DNA from: Rhodobacteraceae bacterium HTCC2083
Lineage (GTDB): Bacteria > Pseudomonadota > Alphaproteobacteria > Rhodobacterales > Rhodobacteraceae
DNA length: 64,000 nt
Assembly (NCBI GenBank): GCA_000156115.1
Contig: DS995276.1
Span: forward strand, 3,876,620-3,940,619
Reading direction: 5' to 3'
Each line of letters opens with the position of its first letter. Within the stretch, counting starts at the first letter, position 1. A program made the position numbers and the translations under genes. Shown in pieces: positions 47,367-56,659 of this stretch. Under the pieces are notes generated by a model that worked only from the letters and a program-made list of their open reading frames with translations, did not search any database and had not been told where the DNA came from.

Positions 47367-47933
47367 TTAGCAAGACGCAGGGGTAATGATGCCCTTTTCC
47401 GTGACGATTAGATCAAGGGGTTGGTCTGTGGGTTCGAGCGGGAGATCCGTGAGTTCCTGCGCTTCAAATGCAAAGCCAATGGCCATCGTTGCACGGCGCG
47501 CACGCAGGCGTTCGATAGTGCGATCATAAAAGCCACCGCCATAACCTAAACGACCACCCTTTCGATCAAAGGCGACCAGCGGCACGATGAGGATTTCAGG
47601 CTCAATCCACTCGCCTCTTTGGGGAATATAGGCACCGAACGTGCCCTCAATCATCGCGCACTCAGGGGTCCACTCGCGAAAGTCTAGCGGGGTTGCTGCG
47701 GATTTGATCACGGGCATGCCAACAAGACCATGCGCGGCTGCTTCCGCCAAAGCAGGCAGCGGGTCAATCTCTGTGCGCATAGGTGCATAGCCCGCTAGCG
47801 GAACACCGCGATAACCCGCGAGAACTTCACTGAGAAAGGCAGATTGGCTTGCGTGCGCCGCGTCAAACGCTAGCTTTCGCGCAGCAAACGCGGCCTTGCG
47901 CGCGTCCGTTTTGATCTGTGTGAAGTCGTTCAT
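47367..47933 (-). CDS. 5-formyltetrahydrofolate cyclo-ligase
   Basis: 188 residues, YgfA/MTHFS family. The ATP-binding and active-site blocks are LAGYAPMRTEIDPLPAL, the acidic substrate strand, and the C-terminal LIVPLVAFDRKGGRLGYGGGFYDRTI, which is diagnostic. It converts 5-formyl-THF to 5,10-methenyl-THF with ATP. Its start overlaps the mgtE stop by four bases. The short gap to the SLC13 end (23 bases) is convergent. No 6S RNA gene is seen next to it. Confidence 0.93.
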   Translation of the reverse strand: MNDFTQIKTDARKAAFAARKLAFDAAHASQSAFLSEVLAGYRGVPLAGYAPMRTEIDPLPALAEAAAHGLVGMPVIKSAATPLDFREWTPECAMIEGTFGAYIPQRGEWIEPEILIVPLVAFDRKGGRLGYGGGFYDRTIERLRARRATMAIGFAFEAQELTDLPLEPTDQPLDLIVTEKGIITPASC

Positions 47934-49321
47934 AAAAGCACCAATGCTGCAAGGCCCAAAAAGGCGAAAAAGCCGACCACATCAGTGACCGTGGTGACAA
48001 ATGCACCAGAGGCCAGCGCCGGATCAAAGCCGAATTTCTCCAGCAAAACAGGAATCGCCGTGCCTGCCAGACCTGCGACCACCATGTTGATCACCATCGC
48101 CGCCGCAATCACATAGCCCAGTGTGGGGGAGCCGAACCAGATCAATCCAACTACCCCCATGATAAGCGCAAACACAAGGCCATTGATCAGGCCCACAAAG
48201 ACTTCGCGCCGGATCACCCGCCACATGTTGGAGCTCGTGAGGTCTTTCGTAGCAATCGCGCGCACCGCAACGGTCAGCGATTGCGTCCCCGCATTGCCCC
48301 CCATCGAGGCCACAATTGGCATCAATACCGCAAGCGCGACAATCTGGGTGATCGCCGCCTCGAATTGCGCAATCACAAGGCTCGCGGCGATGGCCGTCAC
48401 AAGGTTCACCGCAAGCCAAGGCAACCGCTGTTTGGTGGTGTTGATCACACGATCCGAAAGCGATCCCTCACCCACACCCGCGAGGCGCAAAATGTCTTCC
48501 TCATGCCCTTCATCAAGCACGATCATCGCGTCATCAATGGTGATCACGCCCACAAGACGCTCGTCCTCATCCACAACCGGCGCGGAAATCAGGTGATACT
48601 GGTTGAACGCATAGGCGACTTCGCTTTCGCTTTGCATCGCGGGGATGATTTGAAAAACCGCCTCCGTCAGCTCCCACAAGAGCGTTTCACGTTTTGAGCC
48701 CATAAGCTTGCCCAGCGTCACATTGCCCACAGGTTTGCAACGTGGATCAACCAACGTGACGTGGTAAAATTGCTCTGGCAACGTCTCTTGCGCGCGCAAG
48801 TAATCAATCGCTTGGCCCACTGTCCAATGCTCCGGTGCCATGACCACTTCGCGTTGCATCAAGCGGCCTGCGGATTTCTCGGGATAGGTCAGCGATTGCT
48901 CGACCGCGATGCGATCACTGTCATCCAAAGCGTCCAGAATGACGTCCTGTTGAACGAGCGTGAGATCTTCGATCAGATCAACAACATCATCGCTTTCCAA
49001 TTCGCGCACGGCATCGGCAAGCACTTCGGGCCGCAAAATTGCCATGACCTCGTCGCGGATACTCTCATCAAGTTCCGACAGGATTTCGCCGTCAAATTCG
49101 CGATCATAGAGCCGGATAAGATCACGTCGCTCAGGTGCGCTAATTTGCTCTAAAAGGTCAGCGATATCAGCAGGATGGAGCGGGTCCATCAGCATCGTCA
49201 ACAGGCCTTGATCACCACGATCGACAGCCCCAAGCACCGCGGATACACTCGCGCGCTCAAGTTGATAATCACCCTCTTGCGCACCGATGCGCACGTCACT
49301 CACCAGATCTGTGTCATTCAT
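47930..49321 (-). CDS. mgtE: MgtE family magnesium transporter
   Basis: 463 residues from the ATG at 49321. The order is standard: N domain (SVSAVLGAVDRGDQGLLTML, LHPADIADLLEQI), then two CBS domains (EVVMAPEHWTVGQAIDYL; IPAMQSESEVAYAFNQYH), then five membrane segments. Hallmarks PIVASMGGNAGTQSLTV and TTVTDVVGFFAFLGLA mark the pore. The cytoplasmic N and CBS domains bind Mg2+ and close the pore. An upstream in-frame extension is not conserved in pattern and was left out. Confidence 0.95.
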   Translation of the reverse strand: MNDTDLVSDVRIGAQEGDYQLERASVSAVLGAVDRGDQGLLTMLMDPLHPADIADLLEQISAPERRDLIRLYDREFDGEILSELDESIRDEVMAILRPEVLADAVRELESDDVVDLIEDLTLVQQDVILDALDDSDRIAVEQSLTYPEKSAGRLMQREVVMAPEHWTVGQAIDYLRAQETLPEQFYHVTLVDPRCKPVGNVTLGKLMGSKRETLLWELTEAVFQIIPAMQSESEVAYAFNQYHLISAPVVDEDERLVGVITIDDAMIVLDEGHEEDILRLAGVGEGSLSDRVINTTKQRLPWLAVNLVTAIAASLVIAQFEAAITQIVALAVLMPIVASMGGNAGTQSLTVAVRAIATKDLTSSNMWRVIRREVFVGLINGLVFALIMGVVGLIWFGSPTLGYVIAAAMVINMVVAGLAGTAIPVLLEKFGFDPALASGAFVTTVTDVVGFFAFLGLAALVLL

Positions 49322-49445
49322 TGTGAGAGGCCTTTCGATCTGAAGCGCGCAATTGGTACCCACTTTAAGGACAAGCGGACCAAAGCAACAGAGCCTCACG
49401 CAAAAATGCTGGTTCGCGGGCACATGTTTCTGCTACTCAAGGCGC

Positions 49446-50744
49446 ATGACACAAAAGCACATTCTATCCGGCGATCTATTGGTATTTCATGACGATCCGT
49501 TCGAGGTACCGCCCGAGGATGCCGTTCAGATCCAAAGCGACGCCGCTTTGCTGATCGAGAATGGCAAGTTCACAGCCCGCGACAGCCGCGACATCCTCAT
49601 TGCCGCGCATCCGGAGGCGGCGCATCACCCCCATCCGAACAGGTTGATTTGCCCCGGTTTTATCGACGCTCATGTGCATTATCCGCAAACTGCGATGATT
49701 GCCTCTTGGGGTAAACGGTTGATTGACTGGCTTAATACCTACACCTTCCCCGAGGAAATGCGCTTTGACCATCCGGCCTATGCAGCGGAGATTTCAGCGC
49801 GCTATCTTGATCTGACGGCCGCCCATGGCACCACTACAATGGCGAGCTTTTGCACCATTCACCCGACTTCGGTGGAAGCCCTCTTCACAGAGGCTGCAAA
49901 ACGCGGACAAAGGATCGTAGCAGGCAAAACCTGTATGGATCGCAATGCGCCCGAAGGCCTGCGCGACACTGCGCAGACGAGCTATGACGAGAGCAAAGCA
50001 TTGCTTGAAAAGTGGCATGGCGTCGGGCGTCTTTCGTATGCGATCACTCCACGGTTTTCGCCGACATCAACGCCAGAGCAGCTAGAAGCGTTAGGCGTAT
50101 TGTGGGCGGAAAACCCCGACTGTTTGATGCAAACCCATCTCAGCGAACAGGTAGATGAAATCGCATGGGTTAAAGATCTCTTCCCCAACGCGCGCGACTA
50201 TCTCGACACGTATGAGGCATTCGGTTTGCTCGGGGAACGTGGTGTTTATGGCCATGCGATCCACCTTGAGCCACGCGAAATTGATCGCTTGAAAGACGTA
50301 GACGCAGCGCTGGTGCATTGTCCAACGTCCAACACATTCATCGGCTCGGGCCTGTTTGATATGGCGGGTTTGAAAGCACGCGGGGTCAGTACGGGATTGG
50401 CGACAGATACGGGCGGCGGATCAAGTTTTTCGATGCTGCGCACGATGGCGGCCGCCTATGAGGTGGCGCAATTGAACGGCTCGGTCTTGCATGCAGGGCA
50501 GCTCTTGTGGCTCGCCACCGCAGGATCCGCGAAGTCTTTGCACTTGAGCGATAAAATCGGCACGCTTGAGGTCGGGATGGAGGCCGATATTGCAATTCTC
50601 GACCTCGCCTCCACTGCCGCAATTGCGCAGCGCTATAACAATGCGACCCATCATTGGGATCGGATTTTTCCAACCCTTATGATGGGCGATGACCGCGCGA
50701 TTGCAGAGGTTTGGATCGGTGGCGCGAAGCAGATCCTAAGCTAG
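49446..50744 (+). CDS. guaD: Guanine deaminase
   Basis: 432 residues from the ATG at 49446. It is an amidohydrolase barrel with zinc ligands HVH in GFIDAHVHYPQ near residues 75-77, His in MQTHLSEQVDEI, GHAIHLEPREI, and the Asp in GLATDTGGGSSFSML. These blocks are those of eukaryotic and bacterial guanine deaminases. It converts guanine to xanthine and ammonia. An 8-oxoguanine deaminase gene faces it 0.5 kb away, with a dead CAP gene in between. Confidence 0.93.
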   Translation: MTQKHILSGDLLVFHDDPFEVPPEDAVQIQSDAALLIENGKFTARDSRDILIAAHPEAAHHPHPNRLICPGFIDAHVHYPQTAMIASWGKRLIDWLNTYTFPEEMRFDHPAYAAEISARYLDLTAAHGTTTMASFCTIHPTSVEALFTEAAKRGQRIVAGKTCMDRNAPEGLRDTAQTSYDESKALLEKWHGVGRLSYAITPRFSPTSTPEQLEALGVLWAENPDCLMQTHLSEQVDEIAWVKDLFPNARDYLDTYEAFGLLGERGVYGHAIHLEPREIDRLKDVDAALVHCPTSNTFIGSGLFDMAGLKARGVSTGLATDTGGGSSFSMLRTMAAAYEVAQLNGSVLHAGQLLWLATAGSAKSLHLSDKIGTLEVGMEADIAILDLASTAAIAQRYNNATHHWDRIFPTLMMGDDRAIAEVWIGGAKQILS

Positions 50745-50745
50745 A

Positions 50746-51228
50746 TCAGCACCCTGACTTGCCGAGCACCATCACGTAATAATCCACCGCTTGCGCCATG
50801 CCAAAGTGTATCGCATTTTTCGAGAGTGAATTCTTGCGATGACCTTCGGATTTCTGCCAACCTGCCAAGGCTTGCATCGCGCCCTTTTGGCCCTGCGAAA
50901 TGTTCTCTGCGACGAATCAAAACCCGTATTCTTGGCGTTTCAAGCGACTCCCAGCACTCGATCCGTCTTGGCCCGTGTGGCTAAAGAAGGCTCTCCCTTG
51001 CATATCAATAGCATCGGCCTTTGCGACGCGCGCCGAGCGACCATCAGGGGCCAGTGCGGGCAGTCCATTGGCCACACGAAACGCGTTCACTTCGGGCGCG
51101 ATGCTTGTGCTTAAGCGCCCGACGGGCCCCGCAACGGCATCAGCGCCCCAACATTTTTGGTCGCGCCAGAGCGAATACGACCCGCGATCAAAGTCAAGGC
51201 AGGTAGACATAAAATCAAAATATGCATC
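50746..51228 (-). pseudogene. CAP-domain (SCP/PR1-like) protein, frameshifted
   Basis: The remnant starts at an ATG (51228) with a signal-like MHILILCLPALTLIAG in one frame. In another frame it runs on as GRLSTSIAPEVNAFRVANG, GRAFFSHTGQDGSSAGSRLK and ends EYGF-stop near 50917. The third frame picks up with FVAENISQGQKGAMQALAGW and GHRKNSLSKNAIHFGMAQAV, ending KSGC at 50746. These are the helices and the HTGxDGS and AENI/GH-R-N motifs of CAP domains, which in bacteria are exported and of mixed roles. Two or more indels are needed to join the frames. Confidence 0.65.
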
Positions 51229-51256
51229 GCAACATCAAATCAAAAAGTTTTAAACG

Positions 51257-52600
51257 TTACGCAGACAATAGACCCGCCAATTGATTCTGCCGCGCAATGG
51301 TTTTGGGTAGATCGATCGACGTCAGCTGCCCCGCCGCGACGACACGGCGACCTTCAATAAACAAATCCCGCACCTGCGTTGGCCCCGCCAGCAAAAGTGC
51401 TGCGATATCCCAATTGCCCGCCGCCTCAATGCCGCTCATGTCCCAGATCGCCAGATCCGCGCGTTTGCCAACCGCGATCTGACCGCAATCATCACGACCC
51501 AGCACGTCCGCGCCGCCGCGTGTGGCGATGCGTAACGCTTCGCGCGCGCTCATCGCGTCCGCCCCATTCGAAACCCGCTGCAACAACATCGCTTGGCGCG
51601 CTTCCAGCACCAGATTACCCGCATCATTCGACGCAGAACCATCCACACCCAGACCTACTTTCACTCCTGCATCACGCATTTGGCGCACAGGTGCGATACC
51701 CGATCCGAGGCGACAATTGGAACACGGACAATGCGCGACCCCTGTGCCGGATCGTGCAAATAAATCAATCTCTTGCCCATCAAGTTTCACACAATGCGCG
51801 TGCCACACGTCGTCACCCGTCCAACCGAGATCTTCGGCATACTGACCGGGGCTACAGCCAAATTTTTCTAGCGAATAAGCTATATCCTCATCGTTCTCAG
51901 CCAAATGCGTGTGCAACATCACACCCTTGTCACGCGCTAAAATCGCAGCGTCGCGCATCAAATGGCGGCTGACCGAAAACGGCGAACAGGGAGCCACACC
52001 CACACGGCACATGGACCCTTCCGCGCTGTCATGATGCGCATCAATTACGCGGATGCAGTCCTCTAAGATTGCCCGCTCTTGCTCGACCAACGTATCAGGT
52101 GGCAGCCCGCCATCGCTTTCGCCAATCGACATGGATCCGCGTGTGGGATGAAAGCGCATTCCAATATCGGCGGCAGCTGCAATCGTGTCGTCCAAACGCG
52201 ATCCGTTGGGGTAAAGGTAGAGATGATCCGAGGTCAGCGTGCAACCCGACAGCATCAATTCCGCCAAACCGACTTGCGCAGAAACATACATTTCTTCCGG
52301 CCCAAAGCGCGACCAAATCGGGTAAAGTGTCTGCAACCAGCCAAAGAGCAACGCATCCTGCCCACCGGGTACCGCGCGGGTCAGCGATTGATACAAATGG
52401 TGATGCGTGTTGACGAGACCAGGCGTGATCAAACACCCCTTTGCGTCCAAGACAGTCCCCTCGCTTTGTAGGCCCTGCCCAACTTCGGCAATTACGCCGC
52501 CTTGAATGCGAATATCGCAATCAGGCAATTCGCGTGATTGATCATCCATGCTCAGCACAAGCTGCGCGTTGCGGATCAGTGTCTCATTGGCTGTGTTCAT
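51257..52600 (-). CDS. 8-oxoguanine deaminase
   Basis: 447 residues, amidohydrolase family. Zinc ligands HHH in VNTHHHLYQSLTRA (64-77), His in MLHTHLAENDED, HAHCVKLDGQEI and the Asp of GLGVDGSASNDAGNL. The sequence PGGQDALLFGWLQTLYPIW after the first motif fits the 8-oxoguanine/hydroxydechloroatrazine group. It turns 8-oxoguanine into uric acid and clears oxidised purines. The upstream 120 bases carry no clear site. With guaD it suggests a purine-salvage or catabolic locus. Confidence 0.88.
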   Translation of the reverse strand: MNTANETLIRNAQLVLSMDDQSRELPDCDIRIQGGVIAEVGQGLQSEGTVLDAKGCLITPGLVNTHHHLYQSLTRAVPGGQDALLFGWLQTLYPIWSRFGPEEMYVSAQVGLAELMLSGCTLTSDHLYLYPNGSRLDDTIAAAADIGMRFHPTRGSMSIGESDGGLPPDTLVEQERAILEDCIRVIDAHHDSAEGSMCRVGVAPCSPFSVSRHLMRDAAILARDKGVMLHTHLAENDEDIAYSLEKFGCSPGQYAEDLGWTGDDVWHAHCVKLDGQEIDLFARSGTGVAHCPCSNCRLGSGIAPVRQMRDAGVKVGLGVDGSASNDAGNLVLEARQAMLLQRVSNGADAMSAREALRIATRGGADVLGRDDCGQIAVGKRADLAIWDMSGIEAAGNWDIAALLLAGPTQVRDLFIEGRRVVAAGQLTSIDLPKTIARQNQLAGLLSA

Positions 52601-52719
52601 GGCGCGTCCCTCTCACGTGTTGCCACGCTTTTTTCGGCTCTTCCGCGCGTGCAAAACACGAACGGTGACTGCGACAGAAAAAAGCGAAGGACTCGCAGCC
52701 TAGGGGTATTATTGTAACC

Positions 52720-53544
52720 TCAGGAGCGCTGTTTGCTCAAGCTGTGGTTTAGAATTTTAAGCGCTTTTGCGTGCAGTTCGGGCGTTGCAGCGGCCAAAGC
52801 GCGCCCACCTTCATGCACTTTGCCACCCTGCCAATCCGTTACTATACCGCCCGCCGCTTCGATCACGGCGATGGGGGCGGCGATATCATAGGAGTTCAAT
52901 CCGGCCTCAATCACCAGATCGATCTGGCCCGCTGCCAACAACGCATAGGCGTAGCAATCACAACCAAATCGGGTGAGTTTCACCTCAACCGCGACCGCCT
53001 CAAAGGCGGCCCGTTCTTCAAGATGACCGACCTCTGGGAACGTACTAAACAATATCGCTTGATCCAAATCAGTGGTGGTGCGCGCGCCCAGATCAGCATT
53101 GCCATGCGGACCAATCATCTCTGCGCGGCCGAACCCGCCACAAAACCGCTCGCCAATATAGGGTTGGTCAATGATCCCGAGGCGCGGACCGCTCTCATCA
53201 TTCAGGCTAATCAAAACACCCCACGTCGGCGTTCCACTAATAAATCCGCGCGTGCCGTCGATCGGGTCCAAAACCCACGTCAGCCCGCTTGTGCCCGCGG
53301 TATTGCCAAACTCTTCACCAAGAATTGCATCCTGCGGGCGGCGTGTGTGCAAGACAGCGCGCATCGCCTCTTCCGCGGCTTTATCCGCAATCGTAACAGG
53401 GTCAAATCCGTCGCGTTCTTTGTTGTCAGCACTTAAACCGACTTGGCGAAAATGGGGGAGAATGGCAGCGCGCGCGGCTTCGGCTAATTCCTCTGCCACA
53501 GACCAAAGTTCGGCCTGAAACGCAACGCTATCAATATCTTGCAT
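52720..53544 (-). CDS. hisN: Histidinol-phosphatase (inositol monophosphatase family)
   Basis: 274 residues. IMPase metal site: GEEFG (76-80), DPIDGTRGFISG (93-104) and a later Asp in NSYDIAAPIAVIEAAGG. The N-terminal FDPVTIADKAAEEAMR block and the size match HisN, the IMPase-type histidinol-phosphate phosphatase of many alphaproteobacteria and actinobacteria. A generic inositol-phosphatase role cannot be excluded. No other his gene lies in the window. Confidence 0.82.
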   Translation of the reverse strand: MQDIDSVAFQAELWSVAEELAEAARAAILPHFRQVGLSADNKERDGFDPVTIADKAAEEAMRAVLHTRRPQDAILGEEFGNTAGTSGLTWVLDPIDGTRGFISGTPTWGVLISLNDESGPRLGIIDQPYIGERFCGGFGRAEMIGPHGNADLGARTTTDLDQAILFSTFPEVGHLEERAAFEAVAVEVKLTRFGCDCYAYALLAAGQIDLVIEAGLNSYDIAAPIAVIEAAGGIVTDWQGGKVHEGGRALAAATPELHAKALKILNHSLSKQRS

Positions 53545-53614
53545 AATGTCCTGCTTAGGTTATCACGCATGAAATTCTGCGTCTGAGCCAACCTAAAGCA
53601 CTATCTTGGGGCCA

Positions 53615-53992
53615 TCAAGCGACGTCGCTTAAGACCCGCGCCAAATCGAACAAACGGCGGCGTTGCTCTTCCGGGATCGCGTAATAGGAACGTACCAGAT
53701 CAAGCGCTTCTTTGTCGTTGAGGATGTCTGAGGGAACTGCACCAGACTCTGCATCGCCAATCGCTGCGTCTTCGTTTTGCAGACCTGAAAAGAAAAAACT
53801 GACGTCTACTTCCAAGGATTCTGCGATATCCCAAAGGCGGGATGCGCTGACACGGTTCGCCCCTGTCTCGTATTTCTGGATTTGCTGGAACTTAATTCCA
53901 ACGGTCTCCGCAAGTCGCTGCTGAGTTACGCCGACAAGCCATCGACGATGTCGAATGCGTTTGCCAACATGCACGTCCACTGGATGCGCCAT
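53615..53992 (-). CDS. XRE family helix-turn-helix regulator
   Basis: 125 residues from the ATG at 53992 with GGAAG before it; an upstream frame extension is not convincing. HTH at about residues 10-62 (GKRIRHRRWLVGVTQQRLAE, KYETGANRVSASRLWDIAES). The tail is helical (KEALDLVRSYYAIPEEQRRR). The type is widespread in Rhizobiales and Rhodobacterales and resembles the PraR/RaiR group linked to quorum and biofilm control. The target is unknown. Confidence 0.85.
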   Translation of the reverse strand: MAHPVDVHVGKRIRHRRWLVGVTQQRLAETVGIKFQQIQKYETGANRVSASRLWDIAESLEVDVSFFFSGLQNEDAAIGDAESGAVPSDILNDKEALDLVRSYYAIPEEQRRRLFDLARVLSDVA

Positions 53993-54301
53993 GATACTTC
54001 CTTTCTTTTCACGATGCAGCATGTTCCGAGTGGCAGAACATTCTAACCGCATATTGGATGCTCAACGTTGTCGAAGCGTGACTCAACGTGAGGTAGCGCA
54101 TCTTCGCCAGAATACCCCTACAGAGCAAGTACGGAATTGCCATCCGGAGGGGGGAATTTCAGTTGACTTTATGCAATCTTGAGGCGGATTAGACGGGTCC
54201 GGTGACTTCGACGCTTTGTAAAGCGAACAAGCCTTTTGCCGCTTCGCGCTTTGCGCTAGCGTTCCCTAAACACATATCAGATCAGTAAAAATGAGGATTC
54301 C
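53993..54301. other. Divergent intergenic region, 309 bases
   Basis: This is the gap between the XRE regulator and the quinone oxidoreductase. CGCTTT-GT-AAAGCG at about 54212-54225 is a perfect inverted repeat. TTGACT at about 54164 could be a -35 for the downstream gene. No open frame of note is present. Confidence 0.5.
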
Positions 54302-55270
54302 ATGCGCGCATTTCAGGTCTCTAAAATTGGTGAACCCGCAGAGCTGTCTCAGGTCACCGCTCCAAATGCAGCATGTGGTGAGGTTTTGGTTAAAATTTCA
54401 ACCTGTGGACTTAATTTCGCTGATCTACTGATGCAAACCGGCCAATATCAGGACACACCTCCTGCCCCATTCACCCTCGGGATGGAGATTGCGGGCACGG
54501 TTGAAGCCATTGGCGAGGGTGTTACGTCCCCCGCGATTGGTACCCGTGTTGCCGTCTTTGGCGGTCAGGGCGGGCTTGCAGACTACGGCACATACGACGC
54601 GCGCACAGCGATTGAGATCCCCGATAAGATGAGCATGACCGACGCCGCCGCGTTTCAAATCGCCTATGGCACCAGCCATGTTGCGCTCGGATATCGCGCC
54701 AATCTGCAAGCGGGCGAGACACTTTTGGTTCTAGGCGCGGCGGGTGGTGTTGGCCTCACGGCGGTTGAAATTGGCAAACTCATGGGCGCGACTGTCATTG
54801 CCGTGGCCCGCGGCGCGGACAAGTTAGAGGTCGCAGGCAAAGCCGGTGCAGATCACGTGATTGACGCAGGCGTCGAGGATCTGCGCGCAGAGCTGAAAGC
54901 CCTCGGCGGTGTCGATGTGGTCTATGATCCCGTTGGCGGCGATTTGTTCAAAGCCGCATTCCGCGCCTGCAAACCAGAGGCACGCATCCTCTCCATCGGC
55001 TTCGCCAGCGGCGAGGTGCCAAAGGTGATGACTAACCATTTGCTGGTGAAAAACATCACTGTGATGGGCTTTTACTGGGGTGGGTATATGAAATTCAAAC
55101 CCGAGGTGATCGCACATTCTTTGCGCGAACTGTTCGCGTGGTATGAAGCTGGAAAACTGCAACCCCATGTGAGCCATGTGTTACCTTTTGAGCAAGCCGC
55201 CGGCGGGATTGAACTTTTACGAACACGCAAATCAACTGGGAAAGTGGTGATTGAGGTAGCCGCGGAATGA
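54302..55270 (+). CDS. NADPH:quinone oxidoreductase family protein
   Basis: 322 residues, MDR superfamily, zeta-crystallin-like branch. The GroES-like part begins MRAFQVSKIGEPAELSQ, with NFADLLMQTGQYQDTPPAPF and a quinone-reductase-type loop. The NADPH Rossmann segment is VLGAAGGVGLTAVEIGKLMG. Zinc-binding cysteines are absent. It reduces quinones or related enones by one or two electrons. The AGGATTCC upstream of ATG is the likely ribosome site. Confidence 0.9.
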   Translation: MRAFQVSKIGEPAELSQVTAPNAACGEVLVKISTCGLNFADLLMQTGQYQDTPPAPFTLGMEIAGTVEAIGEGVTSPAIGTRVAVFGGQGGLADYGTYDARTAIEIPDKMSMTDAAAFQIAYGTSHVALGYRANLQAGETLLVLGAAGGVGLTAVEIGKLMGATVIAVARGADKLEVAGKAGADHVIDAGVEDLRAELKALGGVDVVYDPVGGDLFKAAFRACKPEARILSIGFASGEVPKVMTNHLLVKNITVMGFYWGGYMKFKPEVIAHSLRELFAWYEAGKLQPHVSHVLPFEQAAGGIELLRTRKSTGKVVIEVAAE

Positions 55271-55375
55271 TTGATGGCATTCGGGCACTTAAAAAGTCCG
55301 CTCAGAGCCCAAACTGTTCTATGCGACTTTTCGCGGGTCCGGTCCTTTTTGGCTCGGATCGTCACGTTGAAGCAC

Positions 55376-55876
55376 TCAGGACATTTCTTTTCTACGCCAA
55401 ACACTGAGCGCGAATAGAACCACGCCCGCAATCATAAACGGGAGATTGATCATGCTGCCCGGTGCTGTGCCCGCGGTTTCGATTGTCTTGTTCGCACCGA
55501 CCCAAAGTCGCATCGCGTATTCGAGGGTGAACAGCAGGTAAAGGAAAGGGATCAGCGCTCTGTAACGGATCGCTGCTAGAAGATAGATCAGGCCGATGAC
55601 CAGCTGAGATAAGCCCCACAGCCCAAATATCCCAACCACTGTTTCAGCCGCATTGATCGAATATGTATCAAGTGGGATGGAAGCGATGCTTTGAGCACCG
55701 CCATCATGTGCAAACAGATGATGTTGACTGCGCCAAAGGGTTAGGGCTGTTAGTGCGAAAAAGACGTAAAGTGCAATCTTTTGGCCGGGAAACTGGTTGT
55801 CCAGTGATGTCGGAAAAATACGGTGTAGCAACAGTAAAAGTTCCTCTGTTTTGACATTTTGTGGCGCGTTAGGCAT
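55376..55876 (-). CDS. Four-segment membrane protein, unknown function
   Basis: 166 residues, ATG at 55876. Hydrophobic segments are near residues 35-50, 80-100, 100-125 and 140-160 (KIALYVFFALTALTLW; GIFGLWGLSQLVIGLIYLLA; INLPFMIAGVVLFALSV). Basic residues flank them. No family is recognised with certainty. It is convergent with the quinone oxidoreductase gene and diverges from the TetR gene at 55974. Confidence 0.65.
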   Translation of the reverse strand: MPNAPQNVKTEELLLLLHRIFPTSLDNQFPGQKIALYVFFALTALTLWRSQHHLFAHDGGAQSIASIPLDTYSINAAETVVGIFGLWGLSQLVIGLIYLLAAIRYRALIPFLYLLFTLEYAMRLWVGANKTIETAGTAPGSMINLPFMIAGVVLFALSVWRRKEMS

Positions 55877-55973
55877 GAGCAATTGGATCCAATTGTGACG
55901 TTGTCGTAACTAGATTTCTACTCGCGTTTCGCCCACGCAAGACAAAAGTGAAATTTATTTGTAAAGTTCTGAA

Positions 55974-56594
55974 ATGATGCGACAAACACCTAGCCAGAAA
56001 CGTTCGAAAAGCACGGTCGATGACATTTCCGAGGCCGCTATTCAGCTTTTGAACACCACCGACGACTCGAAATTCACCACGAACCATGTCGCTGAGCGCG
56101 CTGGGGTTTCGATTGGATCACTGTACCGGTATTTCCCGGACAAAGGTGCCATTCTGCGGCACATTGTACGCCGTGAAATCAAGAAAATGCGCACCAAAGC
56201 GTTGGCGCTTATTACCGATTCCAAAGCTTCTGATCCCGAGACTCTCATAAATGAAATTGTTGCTCACTCGACGAAAAATTTTGGCGGCCGCGGTGTCGTC
56301 GTCTTTCAGGTACGATCAATGATCGAGGATGATGATGTGCTCGTACAAGAAGTCCGCAACGCACAGATCGAGGTCGTCGAAAGCCTGCATGAAAAATTGG
56401 TCGGCATCGCAGGAAAACGGCGCGGTCCCATGTCAAAGGCAGCCCTTGCCGCAACTGTCGATGCATTCACAACTGCCGTCCAGACCCTTGCCAGACACAA
56501 TAAAGACAAGTCTGTTGATGCCGAGACAAAGAAACGGCTGTTGACTTCTCTTTTAGCCGCATTGTCTGAAGATGAGCCAAGATCGGAACATTGA
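55974..56594 (+). CDS. TetR/AcrR family regulator
   Basis: 206 residues. HTH at about residues 20-60 (FTTNHVAERAGVSIGSLYRYF). Ligand domain follows without recognisable specificity. It diverges from the membrane-protein gene 98 bases away, a likely target. Base use is in line with neighbours. Confidence 0.82.
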   Translation: MMRQTPSQKRSKSTVDDISEAAIQLLNTTDDSKFTTNHVAERAGVSIGSLYRYFPDKGAILRHIVRREIKKMRTKALALITDSKASDPETLINEIVAHSTKNFGGRGVVVFQVRSMIEDDDVLVQEVRNAQIEVVESLHEKLVGIAGKRRGPMSKAALAATVDAFTTAVQTLARHNKDKSVDAETKKRLLTSLLAALSEDEPRSEH

Positions 56595-56659
56595 GCAGTT
56601 CTGCCCAACAACTAGCTCAAGCGATTGTCGAACGGCAGCAAAGTCCGCACTGCTGCCCT

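Noticed and set aside
55310-55370. Terminator between the quinone oxidoreductase and the membrane-protein gene
   Set aside because: GGTCCGGTCC and GGCTCGGATC pair imperfectly around TTTTT, but no T run follows on either strand.
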